DNA from: Geosporobacter ferrireducens
GTDB taxonomy: Bacteria > Bacillota > Clostridia > Peptostreptococcales > Thermotaleaceae
DNA length: 64,000 nt
Reading direction: 5' to 3'
NCBI RefSeq assembly: GCF_001750685.1
Contig: NZ_CP017269.1
Location: 4,133,416-4,197,415 of the forward strand
Both the position numbers and the translations under genes were made by a program. The number at the start of each line of letters is the position of its first letter. Position 1 is the first letter of the stretch. Below the pieces are notes generated by a model. That model saw nothing but the letters and a program-made list of their open reading frames with translations, ran no database searches and was not told the DNA's origin. Positions 1 to 9,029 of the stretch are shown piece by piece.

Positions 1-17
1 ATATTTTTGAATTAACT

Positions 18-286
18 ACAGAGAACCAATATTTGCTGAGAGTTGGTGTTAATAGAAATATGTAATAATCACTCTTAGCTTCTGCGCTGAAAAATGGAAA
101 TCTAGTAAGCAAAGACGTGTAACTACGATAAATGTTTAGGATTCACTAATGACAATAATTTGTTAAAGTCGATCTGAATGAGTGATAACTTTTTAGTTAT
201 AAGATAAGGTGGTACCGCGGAAGCAATCTTTCGTCCTTATGAATGCACATTTGTGTATTTATAAGAACGGAAGATTTTTTATTTTG
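18..286 (+). promoter_or_regulatory. T-box leader (riboswitch) of acetolactate synthase
   Basis: The leader carries the conserved T-box sequence (AAGGTGGTACCGCGGAAG, 206-223), which pairs with the CCA end of uncharged tRNA. It is followed at once by an intrinsic terminator. Upstream there is a Stem I-like region with AG-rich and GGTG elements near 38-50. An ATC triplet followed by A near 67-70 is my tentative specifier, which would mean isoleucine; this codon is a guess because I did not fold the leader. The arrangement fits amino-acid-starvation control of the branched-chain gene that starts at 387. Confidence 0.9.
225..285 (+). terminator. T-box-controlled intrinsic terminator
   Basis: The arms 225-240 and 260-276 pair with a few G-U pairs and are followed by a T run. 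The 5' arm overlaps the T-box sequence, as needed for the terminator/antiterminator switch. Confidence 0.85.
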
Positions 287-386
287 CAAAAAAGAATCTA
301 GACATGGTTAATTATAAAAAATTAAACACTATTAAACCTTATTTCATTTTCTAATCAATAATATAAGAAGAAAGAGGGAGTATATT

Positions 387-2123
387 GTGAAAGTTACAGG
401 AGCTAGATTATTAGTAGAAGCACTTAAAAAAGAAAATGTAGAAGTAGTCTTTGGATATCCTGGAGGATATATTATTCCTGCATTTGATGAGCTTTATGGT
501 GAAGAATCCATAGAACTTATTTTGCCAAGGCACGAGCAAGGGCTTATCCATGCCGCAGACGGATATGCACGCTCCACAGGCCGGGTAGGTGTCTGCTTAG
601 TAACCAGCGGACCAGGTGCTACCAATACCATTACAGGATTAGCAACAGCGAACTTTGATTCCGTTCCGATTGTCTGCTTTACGGGTCAAGTGCCATTGAA
701 GCTTATTGGCAAGTCTGCATTTCAGGAGGCTGATGTGGTCGAACTAACCAAATCAGTGTGTAAACGTAATTATATAGTAAATGACAGAAAAGACTTAGGC
801 TATATAATAAAAGAAGCTTTTTATATAGCTTCTACCGGTCGTCCTGGTCCTGTAGTTGTTGATTTATCCGTTGATATACTAAAGGCTATGGGTGATGATT
901 ACTATCCTGAAACTACAAATGTGAGTGGATATTGTCCGTTGATAAAAGGAGACCCAAGGCAAATAGCAATGGTCGCGGAAAAACTTTCAAAGGCTAGCAA
1001 ACCCCTTCTCCTAGCGGGTGGAGGTCTTCACGTTTCCAATGGCTGTGATATTTTTAGAGAGTTTGCAGAAAAGATTGGTGCTCCTGTTGTATCCTCTCTA
1101 TTAGGAAAAGGTACAATTCCCGGGGACCATCCTTTATATATTGGAATGGTCGGTATGCACGGTGTCTACGCTGCCAATAAGGCAATCACTGATTGCGATT
1201 TGCTTTTTACCATAGGAACAAGATTAAATGATAGAATGACAGGCAATCTTGACTATTTTGCACCAAATGCTGAAATCATTCATATTGATATTGACCCAAC
1301 GAATATTGGAAAGAACGTGCCTGTAGAAATTTCCATCGTTGGAGATGCTAAAGCAATATTAGAGCAGCTTTTGCCTCTGGTCAGAAAAGTGGATATCATT
1401 CATTGGATAAAAGAGATCAAAACTTGGGAAAAAGAGCATTCACTTAAAGTTATTCCAGGAAAAGAGCGACTTTCACCTACAGAGGTTATTCAATGTATGA
1501 ATGAGCAATTCCCTGAAGCTATAACTACCACCGATGTTGGTCAGCACCAAATGTGGACGTCACAATTTTATAGAATTTATAAAACAAGGACATTTTTGAG
1601 TTCCGGTGGCTTAGGCACTATGGGCTACGGTCTTCCTGCTGCCATAGGGGCACAAATAGGAAATAGAGAAAAAAGAGTACTGGTTATTTCTGGTGACGGC
1701 GGATTACAAATGAATATCCAAGAGCTCGCTATAGCAGTACAACAGGAACTGCCTTTAATTATAGCTGTCATTAACAATAACTTTCTAGGTATGGTAAGAC
1801 AGTGGCAAGGGCTATTTCATGATAGAAAGTACTCTGGAACCTGTCTTAAAAAAACTATCACTTGTCCGAAAATGTGCAATACCCCTAGTGAAAATTGTCC
1901 TTCCTATACACCAGATTTTGTTAAACTAGCTGAAGCTTATGGTGCTATTGGTATCCGTGTATCAAAGCAAGAAGAAATACTTCCAGCTCTTAAAAAAGCA
2001 AAGGCGTCTTTAAAAACACCAGTGCTAATAGACTTTTTAGTAGAATATGAAGCAGATGTTTTGCCAATGGTGCCTTCAGGCTCTCCCTTAGATAAGATGC
2101 TTTTAACAGAAGAGATGAAATAG
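387..2123 (+). CDS. ilvB: Acetolactate synthase large subunit
   Basis: A 578-residue ThDP enzyme that condenses two pyruvates, or pyruvate with 2-oxobutyrate, in branched-chain amino-acid synthesis. The catalytic Glu is at about residue 50 (PRHEQG). The central domain is FAD/DHS-like, and the GDG...NN ThDP/Mg motif starts near 436. The GTG start is preceded by AAAGAGGGAG. The T-box leader argues for a biosynthetic rather than catabolic role. No small regulatory subunit (ilvN) follows. An unusual Cys-rich stretch lies near the C terminus: Cys 486, 493, 497 and 504, spaced C-x6-C-x3-C-x6-C, in the loop after GMVRQWQ where many homologs are shorter. Confidence 0.93.
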   Translation: MKVTGARLLVEALKKENVEVVFGYPGGYIIPAFDELYGEESIELILPRHEQGLIHAADGYARSTGRVGVCLVTSGPGATNTITGLATANFDSVPIVCFTGQVPLKLIGKSAFQEADVVELTKSVCKRNYIVNDRKDLGYIIKEAFYIASTGRPGPVVVDLSVDILKAMGDDYYPETTNVSGYCPLIKGDPRQIAMVAEKLSKASKPLLLAGGGLHVSNGCDIFREFAEKIGAPVVSSLLGKGTIPGDHPLYIGMVGMHGVYAANKAITDCDLLFTIGTRLNDRMTGNLDYFAPNAEIIHIDIDPTNIGKNVPVEISIVGDAKAILEQLLPLVRKVDIIHWIKEIKTWEKEHSLKVIPGKERLSPTEVIQCMNEQFPEAITTTDVGQHQMWTSQFYRIYKTRTFLSSGGLGTMGYGLPAAIGAQIGNREKRVLVISGDGGLQMNIQELAIAVQQELPLIIAVINNNFLGMVRQWQGLFHDRKYSGTCLKKTITCPKMCNTPSENCPSYTPDFVKLAEAYGAIGIRVSKQEEILPALKKAKASLKTPVLIDFLVEYEADVLPMVPSGSPLDKMLLTEEMK

Positions 2124-2151
2124 GAGTGTCACAAGCATCGTTAATGAATGA

Positions 2152-2412
2152 GCGTGTGCTATCTTTAGCTCGGAGTGCAGTTCAATCAGTAGGGAAAATG
2201 TACTGTTGATTTCAGAAAACGCAGTATTTCAACAGGAAGGTAAGGCGTATGTTTTGGTTAACGAAAATAACATAGCCGTATTAAGAGAAATTCAAAAAGG
2301 TATCGAGAGTAAAAAGCAGATAGAGGTAATTACGGGCCTCCAAGAGGGAGAAGAGGTCATTCTTTCGCCAGACGTGAAAATGGAGAGTGGAGTAGGTATA
2401 AAGAAGCAATAG
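2152..2412 (+). pseudogene. Remnant of RND-type membrane fusion protein (C-terminal end)
   Basis: An open stretch of about 86 codons lies downstream of a stop, with no proper start or ribosome site; a TTG at 2206 is the only late candidate. The translation (ENVLLISENAVFQQEGKAY, then LREIQKGIE, then VITGLQEGEEVILSPD) matches the C-terminal beta-barrel and membrane-proximal part of HlyD/AcrA-type periplasmic adaptors. The several hundred residues expected upstream are missing. It is probably a degraded gene. Confidence 0.7.
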
Positions 2413-2473
2413 GATTGCTATTCAATATTTTTATGCATTTACTGCTTTTATTGTTGTGGCAAAAATGATTATT

Positions 2474-2508
2474 GCGCCCATATCTTTGTTAAGGTGTGGG
2501 CGTTTTTA
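2474..2508 (+). terminator. Intrinsic terminator
   Basis: The arms CGCCCATATC and GGTGTGGGCG are followed by TTTTT. It closes the ilvB/remnant transcript before the first spore-coat gene. Confidence 0.8.
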
Positions 2509-2531
2509 ATAAAATAAATGATATTAAATAG

Positions 2532-2559
2532 CACATCTTAGAAAATAGTGAATACAATG
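2532..2559 (+). promoter_or_regulatory. Sigma-K-like promoter, CotE-like gene 1
   Basis: CAC, 16 nt, then AATACAATG. The same spacing and core occur before five other genes in the window. It resembles the mother-cell sigma-K consensus (AC, 16-17 nt, CATAnnnTA). Regulation by sigma-K is inferred. Confidence 0.5.
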
Positions 2560-2600
2560 AGTATTAAAAGAAAACTTTTTGATGTAAAGGAGGGGCAATG

Positions 2601-3182
2601 ATGGATAAAAAAAATGAAGGAAGAATGCGGACAATTATAACTACTGCTGTTTGTGGAAACGCCAGTCATATATATCAAACAACCATTCATATTACAGGAA
2701 ATGAAAATGCAGATCCCAGTCGTGTTTTAGGTTGTACCATTACGAATGCTAAAATTGTTGATAGTAAATTTGAAAATTCCAATATAAAAAACATTAATGT
2801 AAGAGTAAATGGCCAATTTGAAATACATGTGTGGTACGAAGCTAATGGAGATACAAAAATTTCAAAAAATATTGCAAAGTTTTCTGAATTAATTCAAGTA
2901 GAGAATATAGAAGGAATTAGCCTAAGTACGGAAACGGATCATAAAAGTTCAATTATAACCAAAATCAATAAAGACCCTGTATCTCTTGGAACTTCGGTTG
3001 TAAATATATCTGGAGTACCAACCATCGCCATTCAAGTAGAATATGAACTAGGAGTAGAAGTAGTGGGAGAAGTAAGATTAGAAGTTTTAACGTATCCAAA
3101 TAATCCCCAACAAGAGGAAGATGAAACCCATATATCCGAGACGATTTTTTCCGGAGAAGAATATGGAGAAGATGATGATTAA
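2601..3182 (+). CDS. CotE-like outer spore coat protein, paralog 1
   Basis: A 193-residue protein that matches the layout of Bacillus CotE, the morphogenetic protein of the outer spore coat. It has an N-terminal MRTIITTAV block (CotE: REIITKAV), LGCTITNAK (CotE: LGCWVINHK), EIHVWYE (CotE: DIHVWYS), a C-terminal VEYELGVEVVGE block (CotE: EREFLAEVVGE) and an acidic tail. In the family CotE directs assembly of outer coat proteins. Two ATGs lie in tandem (2598 and 2601); the second has the better distance from AAAGGAGGGG. Neighbouring CotS and glycosyltransferase genes support a coat role. Paralog 2 follows in a tandem unit. Confidence 0.8.
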   Translation: MDKKNEGRMRTIITTAVCGNASHIYQTTIHITGNENADPSRVLGCTITNAKIVDSKFENSNIKNINVRVNGQFEIHVWYEANGDTKISKNIAKFSELIQVENIEGISLSTETDHKSSIITKINKDPVSLGTSVVNISGVPTIAIQVEYELGVEVVGEVRLEVLTYPNNPQQEEDETHISETIFSGEEYGEDDD

Positions 3183-3363
3183 GCTACTTTAGTGTGTCTG
3201 CAATATAATAGAAATATAATGAAAAAGAACTGCTGGGATAAAACGGCAGATCTTTTTTTGATCTATATTTTTTTCAGGAGCCAGTATTTTTCTTTCATCA
3301 ATTTCTGGGCATATTTATAATCATAAAAAAATAAAATTTATTATACCCTTTTCTGGCAATGAG

Positions 3364-3372
3364 AATATAATG
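3364..3372 (+). promoter_or_regulatory. Sigma-K-like -10 box, small acidic protein 1
   Basis: AATATAATG lies 16 nt after ACC (3345-3347). The arrangement is identical to that before the second copy of this gene at 9980-10007. Confidence 0.5.
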
Positions 3373-3399
3373 AACTAAAAGAAAAAGGGGGGTGTAAAA

Positions 3400-3645
3400 A
3401 TGAACTATAGAGAAAAATATGAAAGTTCAAAATCAGAATGTTTAAAACATGTTAAAACGATCATTGGCGAATTAATGAAGGAAGAGTTAGAAGTGGAAGG
3501 CATGGAAGTAGTTATTCCCGATGATAAAGATTTAGAGTATAAAATTAAATACGAAAATGATGAGTATGAAGGAAGTTTTTCTATTAAAATTGGTTGGGTT
3601 AACAAAGAAATAGTAGAAGAAGAAGAGGAAGAGGAAGAAGTGTAA
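3400..3645 (+). CDS. Small acidic amphi-Trp-like protein, copy 1
   Basis: An 81-residue protein. An N-terminal helical part (about 1-27) is followed by a strand-rich segment, VEVVIPDDKDLEYKIKYE, then FSIKIGW and an all-acidic tail (EEEEEEEEV). The beta segment ending in IGW resembles amphi-Trp domains; this is similarity by eye, not a search result. The ribosome site is AAAGGGGGGTG. It shares its promoter box with the CotE-like genes and is nearly identical to the gene at 10035, so it is probably a spore-associated protein of unknown function. Confidence 0.7.
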   Translation: MNYREKYESSKSECLKHVKTIIGELMKEELEVEGMEVVIPDDKDLEYKIKYENDEYEGSFSIKIGWVNKEIVEEEEEEEEV

Positions 3646-3654
3646 AACCTTAAA

Positions 3655-3700
3655 AAAATAGTAAATAGTGAGAGATTTTCCCTATTTACTATTTTTTATT
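3655..3700 (+). terminator. Intrinsic terminator
   Basis: AATAGTAAATAG pairs with CTATTTACTATT and is followed by T-rich sequence. Confidence 0.8.
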
Positions 3701-3750
3701 GACTATTATATCGGCGATCAATACATTTAGATGAATATCCTTTCATAGTA

Positions 3751-3782
3751 GACACTACTCTTTTAAAGGAGTAGTGTTTTGT
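3751..3782 (+). terminator. Intrinsic terminator-like hairpin
   Basis: CACTACTC pairs with GAGTAGTG, followed by TTTT. It lies at the boundary between the two tandem units. Confidence 0.65.
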
Positions 3783-3805
3783 TATAAAATAAATGAACTA
3801 AATAA

Positions 3806-3833
3806 CACATCTAAGAAAATGGTGAATATAATG
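3806..3833 (+). promoter_or_regulatory. Sigma-K-like promoter, CotE-like gene 2
   Basis: CAC, 16 nt, AATATAATG. The leader 3786-3870 is almost the same as 2513-2597 and 17063-17149. Confidence 0.55.
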
Positions 3834-3873
3834 AACATAAAAAGAAAATGTTTTGATGTAAAGGAGGGTAATG

Positions 3874-4455
3874 ATGGACAAAGAAAATGCAGGAAGAATG
3901 CGGACAATTATAACTACTGCTGTTTGTGGAAATGCCAGTGATGTATATCAAACAACCATTCATATTACAGGAAATGAAAATGCAGATCCCAGTCGTGTTT
4001 TAGGTTGTACCATCACGAATGCTAAAATTGTTGATAGTAAATTTGAAAATTCCAATATAGAAAACATTAATGTAAGAGTAAATGGCCAATTTGAAATACA
4101 TATATGGTACGAAGTCAATGGAGATACAAAAATTTCAAAAAATATTGCAAAATTTTCTGAATTAATTCAAGTAGAGAATATAGAGGGGATTAGCTTTATT
4201 GAAGAAAAATGCTTTAATCAGTTAATAATAGCCAAAATCAATAAAAAATCCATATCTCTTGGAACCTCGGTTGTAAATATATCTGGAGTACCAACCCTTG
4301 CTATTCAGGTAGAATATGAACTAGGAGTAGAAGTAGTGGGAGAAGTAAGATTAAAAGTTTTAACGTATCTCGATAATCCTCCAAGAGAGGGAGATGAAAC
4401 CGATATCCCCGAGCCGGTTTTTTCCGGAGAAGAATATGGAGAAGATGATGATTAA
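3874..4455 (+). CDS. CotE-like outer spore coat protein, paralog 2
   Basis: A 193-residue near-duplicate of the gene at 2601. It keeps the MRTIITTAV, LGCTITNAK, EIHIWYE and ELGVEVVGE blocks and the acidic tail. The copies differ mainly at about residues 112-128 and in the C-terminal tail. As a CotE homolog it should act in outer coat assembly in the mother cell. Start at the second of two tandem ATGs, chosen by spacing from GGAGGG. Its downstream hairpin, intact behind copy 1 (GAACTGCTGGGA...CGGCAG plus T run), is broken at about 4515, where unrelated GC-richer DNA begins. Confidence 0.8.
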   Translation: MDKENAGRMRTIITTAVCGNASDVYQTTIHITGNENADPSRVLGCTITNAKIVDSKFENSNIENINVRVNGQFEIHIWYEVNGDTKISKNIAKFSELIQVENIEGISFIEEKCFNQLIIAKINKKSISLGTSVVNISGVPTLAIQVEYELGVEVVGEVRLKVLTYLDNPPREGDETDIPEPVFSGEEYGEDDD

Positions 4456-4570
4456 GCTACTTTAGTGTGTCTGTAATATAATAGAAACATAATAAAAAAG
4501 AACTGCTGTAATATGACGGGTAGTCACAAAGACAAATTGTAAACCGACCCCAAGGGTAAAACGGATACGA

Positions 4571-4614
4571 AAAACAGTAGGAGGAATGCTGATACATTCC
4601 TCCTACTGTTTTCT
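4571..4614 (-). terminator. Bidirectional terminator of the ABC/two-component block
   Basis: AAAACAGTAGGAGGAATG pairs perfectly with CATTCCTCCTACTGTTTT across a short loop. It has T runs on both sides and lies just 3' of the leftward permease gene. Confidence 0.85.
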
Positions 4615-4656
4615 ATATGCATATGGTTAACTTTGTCAATTGATTGATTTTTCCTA

Positions 4657-7323
4657 TTATTCTGTTTCCCTCAGGCGCTCAACGATGGAATACTTGGAAA
4701 CAGCACGGTAGACTGTCAGCGGCAGTGTAATACCGAGTATAACAAAAATCGGCGCAACGCAGAGTATGGGCAGAACTGTGAAGCGATAAGTAAAGAACCA
4801 GAACATACTGCCCAGCACATTGGACAACAGCGGTCCGAAAACAACACTGAGCATCAACGATACCACCACTGCACCGAGCGCGTAATAAAGCCCTTCACAG
4901 ATCAGCATTGTTTTCAGTTGTTTGCCGGTCATGCCGATGGATTGGAGCACTGCAAATTCCCTGCGGCGGATCAGAATACCCGTTAGAATAGCGTTAAGGA
5001 AATTAAGCACGCCCACAAGTCCGATGATAAAGCTCAACACGCCGCCCAGCATCAGGAACATATTGCGGAAGGAGTCAAATTCCTCGGCGTAGGTTGCCTT
5101 GCTCTCGTAGTCGAACTGCGGCATCTGCTCATTCGTCAAATCGGACAGAAAAGCTTCCATAGCAGCAGTGCTTTCATCCTTTGTATCGCAGGCGTAATAC
5201 ATTACGGAATTGGTGCCTGTATCACGAATAAACGTCTGGTCGTTCATGACGAACTCATCGGCACCATAATAGCGGTAGCTGAGGGAGTGCGGCACACAAA
5301 TCAGGGCCGCCACTTCGTAATCAATATCCTGATAAGTCTTTGCACGATATCGGTAAGCTTGATCGTCAGGTATGTTATTGGGATCAAGAATCTCGCCCGT
5401 GTTGGGAGCATAATATTCGTATTCCGTCACAAAGCGCAGTGTAACGGTATCACCAAGTTTCGCCCAATGGGAGTTTAAATTAGGGTTGCCATAGTCATTT
5501 TCGCTGTACACAGCGGCGACATACCGTCCACCCGGTTCGTAGAGTTTGGACAAATCGCCCTCCAGCACCCGGAGTTTGTCGATGGCGTAGCGTTCCATAC
5601 CGTAAAGCTGTACCCGATCGGCAAGCAGACCTTCCTCATTCTTCTCCATAAAGGCAACAGCGTGATCTAAAGTTTCTTTATCATTCCACTTGCTGTTCAT
5701 CGCACGATAATAGTCTTCGGTGACAAATTCCTCCACGGTGCTGCATTTGCCATAGACCCGTCCGCCTGCTTCAATTCCGGGCTGGGTTTTCATCATGGAG
5801 ACGACACCCTCGGGCAGGGCATGATCGCTGTCCCAAAAACTTCCCACCTGAAAGTAGACTGCATCCGCTAAAATAAAGTCTGAAGCCATCTTTGATAAAT
5901 ATTTATCCATATCAAAGCCGTTGGTAAAGGTAATCGTCATGTTGAACAGCACCACTGCCAGAGACAGAGAAATCACCGTTACCGTTGTCTTGCTGCGGCT
6001 ACGACCCAAATTCGCCCATGCCATTTTAGGCAGTGATGCACCGGATTGTGCTTTGCGTATGGACTTCTTATTACCCGTTCCCTCGGTGTAGCGCACAGCT
6101 TCCACAGGAGACACTCTTGCCGCCATGTGCCCCGGCCTTCGACAGGAGATCATTACAGTGATCAGAGCAAAGGCTGCCGAGCCAATGAAAATCAGCGGAC
6201 TTGCCGATACAGTGTCCTGCACTACGCCGTTGAGGCGGGAGAGTAGCACAGGAGTTAGTTTGATGCCGATGCCATAGCCGATCAGCAAGCCCAGAGGGAT
6301 GCCAACCAATGACAACAGTAGTGCCTGCTGCCGGATAATACGCCGCAGCTGCCGTCCCGTAGTCCCAATAGTCTTGAGCAGTCCGTAAAAACGAATATCG
6401 TTCGAAACGGAGATCTGAAATACGTTATAGATAATAAGATAGCCTGTAAAGATGATAATCAGCAGCAGCCCCACAATGGCAATAGTGGTTATAGGGTCGA
6501 TATTATCCGAGAGCTGTGAGCCAGTATAGCCCCAATTGATACCAATTGAGACGTAATTGCTTCCCGCAGAACGGCTTTCCCGCTGGTAGCCGTGATTTTC
6601 CAGAATTTTGTCCATATCCCGCTCAATATGCAGCGAGCTGCCCACCATCACGTCCAGGTTCCATGAGCCGGTCATGCCGTCTGTGCCGATACCGTTTCCG
6701 ATGCCAACTTGATTATAGATGGCCTGTGCGCGGCTGTTAGGAATCAGCACATGATTGGCAACGATTGCTTCGTCATATTCCCACCATCCGCAAAGGGTAA
6801 AGGTTTCAGTGATTTTCGTTCCGTCCACGTTAAAGGTCAAGGTAAATTGATTGCCCAGTACAGGCTCGACGCCCAATAGTTCCAACATCCGGGTATCGGT
6901 AGCGGCTTCGTTGGTGTCTTCGGCGGGCAGATGGCCTTCGACGGGGTCGCAGTACATCCAATGCGCCTGATTTGCATCGCTGTGTCCTACCTCGACATGA
7001 GATTTATTGAACGGCGCATCACTGGACATACCCACAAAGCGTCGCAAACCGTACCGCTTGATGAGAGGATCGGTTTTTAATTCGTTGAACTGTTCTTCGG
7101 TCATATATTTGAACGTACCATGGCTCCAGCCACCGACCTGACGGAAGTTGGCCTCCTGGATTGAACGGTTGATGGAAAGTGCCACCGTGAATAGGGAGGT
7201 AAACAGCACAGTGGTCAGCGCAATGGCAATTATTGCTATAATATTTCTTGTTTTCGCCGCTTTCATGCTTTTTATACTCAGCTGGCGAATACATTTTCGG
7301 TTGGCTACATTCATGCTTTGCAC
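4657..7323 (-). CDS. ABC transporter permease, FtsX/MacB-like, 888 aa
   Basis: A large membrane protein with an N-terminal membrane segment at about residues 28-50, a large extracellular region, and a first FtsX-type group of membrane helices at about 280-400. A further membrane segment near 450 is followed by a second extracellular region and a second FtsX-type group at about 755-880. This doubled layout is typical of permeases of antimicrobial-peptide or lipid-related ABC systems paired with a two-component system. It starts 5 nt after the ATPase stop. Codon use is visibly GC-richer than flanking genes, which suggests acquisition by transfer. The substrate is unknown. Confidence 0.88.
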   Translation of the reverse strand: MQSMNVANRKCIRQLSIKSMKAAKTRNIIAIIAIALTTVLFTSLFTVALSINRSIQEANFRQVGGWSHGTFKYMTEEQFNELKTDPLIKRYGLRRFVGMSSDAPFNKSHVEVGHSDANQAHWMYCDPVEGHLPAEDTNEAATDTRMLELLGVEPVLGNQFTLTFNVDGTKITETFTLCGWWEYDEAIVANHVLIPNSRAQAIYNQVGIGNGIGTDGMTGSWNLDVMVGSSLHIERDMDKILENHGYQRESRSAGSNYVSIGINWGYTGSQLSDNIDPITTIAIVGLLLIIIFTGYLIIYNVFQISVSNDIRFYGLLKTIGTTGRQLRRIIRQQALLLSLVGIPLGLLIGYGIGIKLTPVLLSRLNGVVQDTVSASPLIFIGSAAFALITVMISCRRPGHMAARVSPVEAVRYTEGTGNKKSIRKAQSGASLPKMAWANLGRSRSKTTVTVISLSLAVVLFNMTITFTNGFDMDKYLSKMASDFILADAVYFQVGSFWDSDHALPEGVVSMMKTQPGIEAGGRVYGKCSTVEEFVTEDYYRAMNSKWNDKETLDHAVAFMEKNEEGLLADRVQLYGMERYAIDKLRVLEGDLSKLYEPGGRYVAAVYSENDYGNPNLNSHWAKLGDTVTLRFVTEYEYYAPNTGEILDPNNIPDDQAYRYRAKTYQDIDYEVAALICVPHSLSYRYYGADEFVMNDQTFIRDTGTNSVMYYACDTKDESTAAMEAFLSDLTNEQMPQFDYESKATYAEEFDSFRNMFLMLGGVLSFIIGLVGVLNFLNAILTGILIRRREFAVLQSIGMTGKQLKTMLICEGLYYALGAVVVSLMLSVVFGPLLSNVLGSMFWFFTYRFTVLPILCVAPIFVILGITLPLTVYRAVSKYSIVERLRETE

Positions 7324-7327
7324 CTCC

Positions 7328-7999
7328 TTATCGAGTGACGATCAAGCCGTCCTCGATGCGGACGATACGGTCGGCAAGCTGGGCTATTTCTTCATTGTGA
7401 GTAATCATTACAATGGTTTGGGCAAATTTTTGGCTTGTGACCTTTAAAAGCCCCAACACATCCTGACTAGTTTTGGAATCCAGATTGCCGGTGGGTTCAT
7501 CTGCCAAAACGATGGCTGGCTTTGTGGCCAAAGCACGTGCAATAGCAACACGTTGCTGCTGTCCGCCGGAGAGGTTGTTGGGCAGATTACGCAGTTTTGA
7601 CTGCAGGCCCAGTGTTTCGATAATGCTGTCTGCATATGCAGAATCGGGCATGTTGCCGTCCAGCTGGATGGGCAAAACGATATTTTCATAGACGTTGAGC
7701 ACAGGAACCAAATTATAATTCTGAAACACAAAGCCAATCTTGCGGCGACGGAAGATGGTTAACTCTTCGTCCTTCAGGGAGAAGATATCTTTGCCGTCCA
7801 CTGTGACCGTGCCGCTACTGGGGCGATCCAGCCCGCCCAGCATGTGAAGGAGCGTGCTTTTGCCGCTGCCGGATGTGCCGACAATAGCTACAAGTTCTCC
7901 TTTTTCAACCTGCAGATTTACGCCCGCCAAGGCATGAACGGTATTTTCCCCGGCGCCGTAAACCTTTTTTATATCATGTGTCTGCAAAATAATCATCAT
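7328..7999 (-). CDS. ABC transporter ATP-binding protein (LolD/MacB family)
   Basis: About 223 residues with Walker [11 protein letters not shown]-loop VFQNYNLVP, signature LSGGQQQR, Walker B IVLADEPT and the H-loop MITHNEE. It powers the FtsX-type permease encoded directly downstream. I placed the start at the ATG at 7999 (a second ATG follows at 7996), after GGAGGTATTT; a longer reading from a TTG would contain that ribosome site. Confidence 0.92.
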   Translation of the reverse strand: MMIILQTHDIKKVYGAGENTVHALAGVNLQVEKGELVAIVGTSGSGKSTLLHMLGGLDRPSSGTVTVDGKDIFSLKDEELTIFRRRKIGFVFQNYNLVPVLNVYENIVLPIQLDGNMPDSAYADSIIETLGLQSKLRNLPNNLSGGQQQRVAIARALATKPAIVLADEPTGNLDSKTSQDVLGLLKVTSQKFAQTIVMITHNEEIAQLADRIVRIEDGLIVTR

Positions 8000-8015
8000 A
8001 AATACCTCCAAATAT

Positions 8016-8049
8016 AAAGTCTGTATTGTATCCCTACAATACAGACTTT
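8016..8049 (-). promoter_or_regulatory. Perfect 15-bp inverted repeat before the ABC genes
   Basis: Arms 8016-8030 and 8035-8049 are perfect complements around a 4-nt loop. They sit between the kinase gene and the ATPase start. This could be an operator for the adjacent OmpR-type regulator or an RNA hairpin; there is no long T run, so termination is less likely. Confidence 0.55.
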
Positions 8050-8111
8050 ATCATACGTTTCTTTCCAGAATCTTTCCGGTGGACAAACAATTCTAACAGT
8101 TTTGTAAGAAT

Positions 8112-9029
8112 TTAAGTCTTTCGGGGCAGAAACATTGAAAATACCGCTCCATCACCCAAAGATGATGCCACTTTGATATATCCGCCTTGCTCAGCTAAAA
8201 TTTGGCGGGTTAGGTACAGACCAATCCCTACACCTTCCTGTTCGCTGACGGAATGGGAACGGTAAAAGCGCGCAAATATTTTTGGTTGTTCTGCTTCCGA
8301 AATCCCGATTCCGCTATCTGCCACATCAATGCGGCAAAACAGATCGTATTCCTTGACTGAAATTTGTATGCTGCCGCCTGCAGGCGTGTATTTAATGGCG
8401 TTATCCACCAGATTGCATAACGCTTCTGTCGTCCATTTATAGTCAAATACCATACGAGCATCAGTGGCATTCATAGTCAGCTGAATCTCTTTTTGCGCTG
8501 CTTTCGGCGCAAACTGTCCGGCTATTTCATCCAGCATAGGGGCAATGGCATTTGAAACCGGATGAAGTGTGAAAACGCCTGTTTCCAGTCGTGATAGTTT
8601 CACCAATGAGGCAATCAAAAAGTTCAGCTTTTCTGCTTGTCCCCGCAGTGCAGCTACACAATCTATACTTTCTTCCGGTAGTTCCTGTTCCTCCAACAGC
8701 TGTGCATAGAGCAGAATATTGGCAATCGGTGTTTTGGTCTGATGAGAGATATCTGCCAACAGCTCCTTGATTTTTTCTTTCTCAGTTTTTAAATTGCGCG
8801 CCGATACCGCCGAAGCAGCCAGATAGCGATTCAATCTGCTTTCCACCGCCGAAAGCAGGCTTTCATCAAAAGTATTTTCCGCAAAACTTCCGTCCATGGC
8901 GCAATCCAGCATTTGGTTAAGTGTTTTCATAATTTTTCTGGTTTTACGGTGTTGAAGCAGCATGATTGCAAAGCATAGCAGAATAGCTGCCAACGCAACG
9001 ACAAACGGGACAAGATTCCATTCATTCAT
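8112..9029 (-). CDS. Sensor histidine kinase with one membrane segment
   Basis: A 305-residue protein. One membrane helix (about 7-25) is followed by a short linker with no extracellular sensor domain, a HisKA H-box (SHQTKTPIAN, His about 96), an N-box (LCNLVDNAIKYTP), G1 (DSGIGIS) and G2 (GVGIGLYL). Such minimal kinases often read the activity of a partner ABC transporter; here the FtsX-type transporter lies immediately downstream. Its start overlaps the regulator gene by 8 nt, so the two are co-translated. Confidence 0.88.
   Translation of the reverse strand: MNEWNLVPFVVALAAILLCFAIMLLQHRKTRKIMKTLNQMLDCAMDGSFAENTFDESLLSAVESRLNRYLAASAVSARNLKTEKEKIKELLADISHQTKTPIANILLYAQLLEEQELPEESIDCVAALRGQAEKLNFLIASLVKLSRLETGVFTLHPVSNAIAPMLDEIAGQFAPKAAQKEIQLTMNATDARMVFDYKWTTEALCNLVDNAIKYTPAGGSIQISVKEYDLFCRIDVADSGIGISEAEQPKIFARFYRSHSVSEQEGVGIGLYLTRQILAEQGGYIKVASSLGDGAVFSMFLPRKT

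Noticed and set aside
2601..4455. Insertion sequence as the cause of the tandem repeat
   Set aside because: The repeated DNA is explained by duplicated genes with their promoters; there is no transposase or terminal inverted repeat.
4657..7323. Several ORFs antisense or in other frames within the permease, ATPase and kinase genes
   Set aside because: They are shadows of the GC-richer coding block; the motif-bearing frames are the leftward ones.
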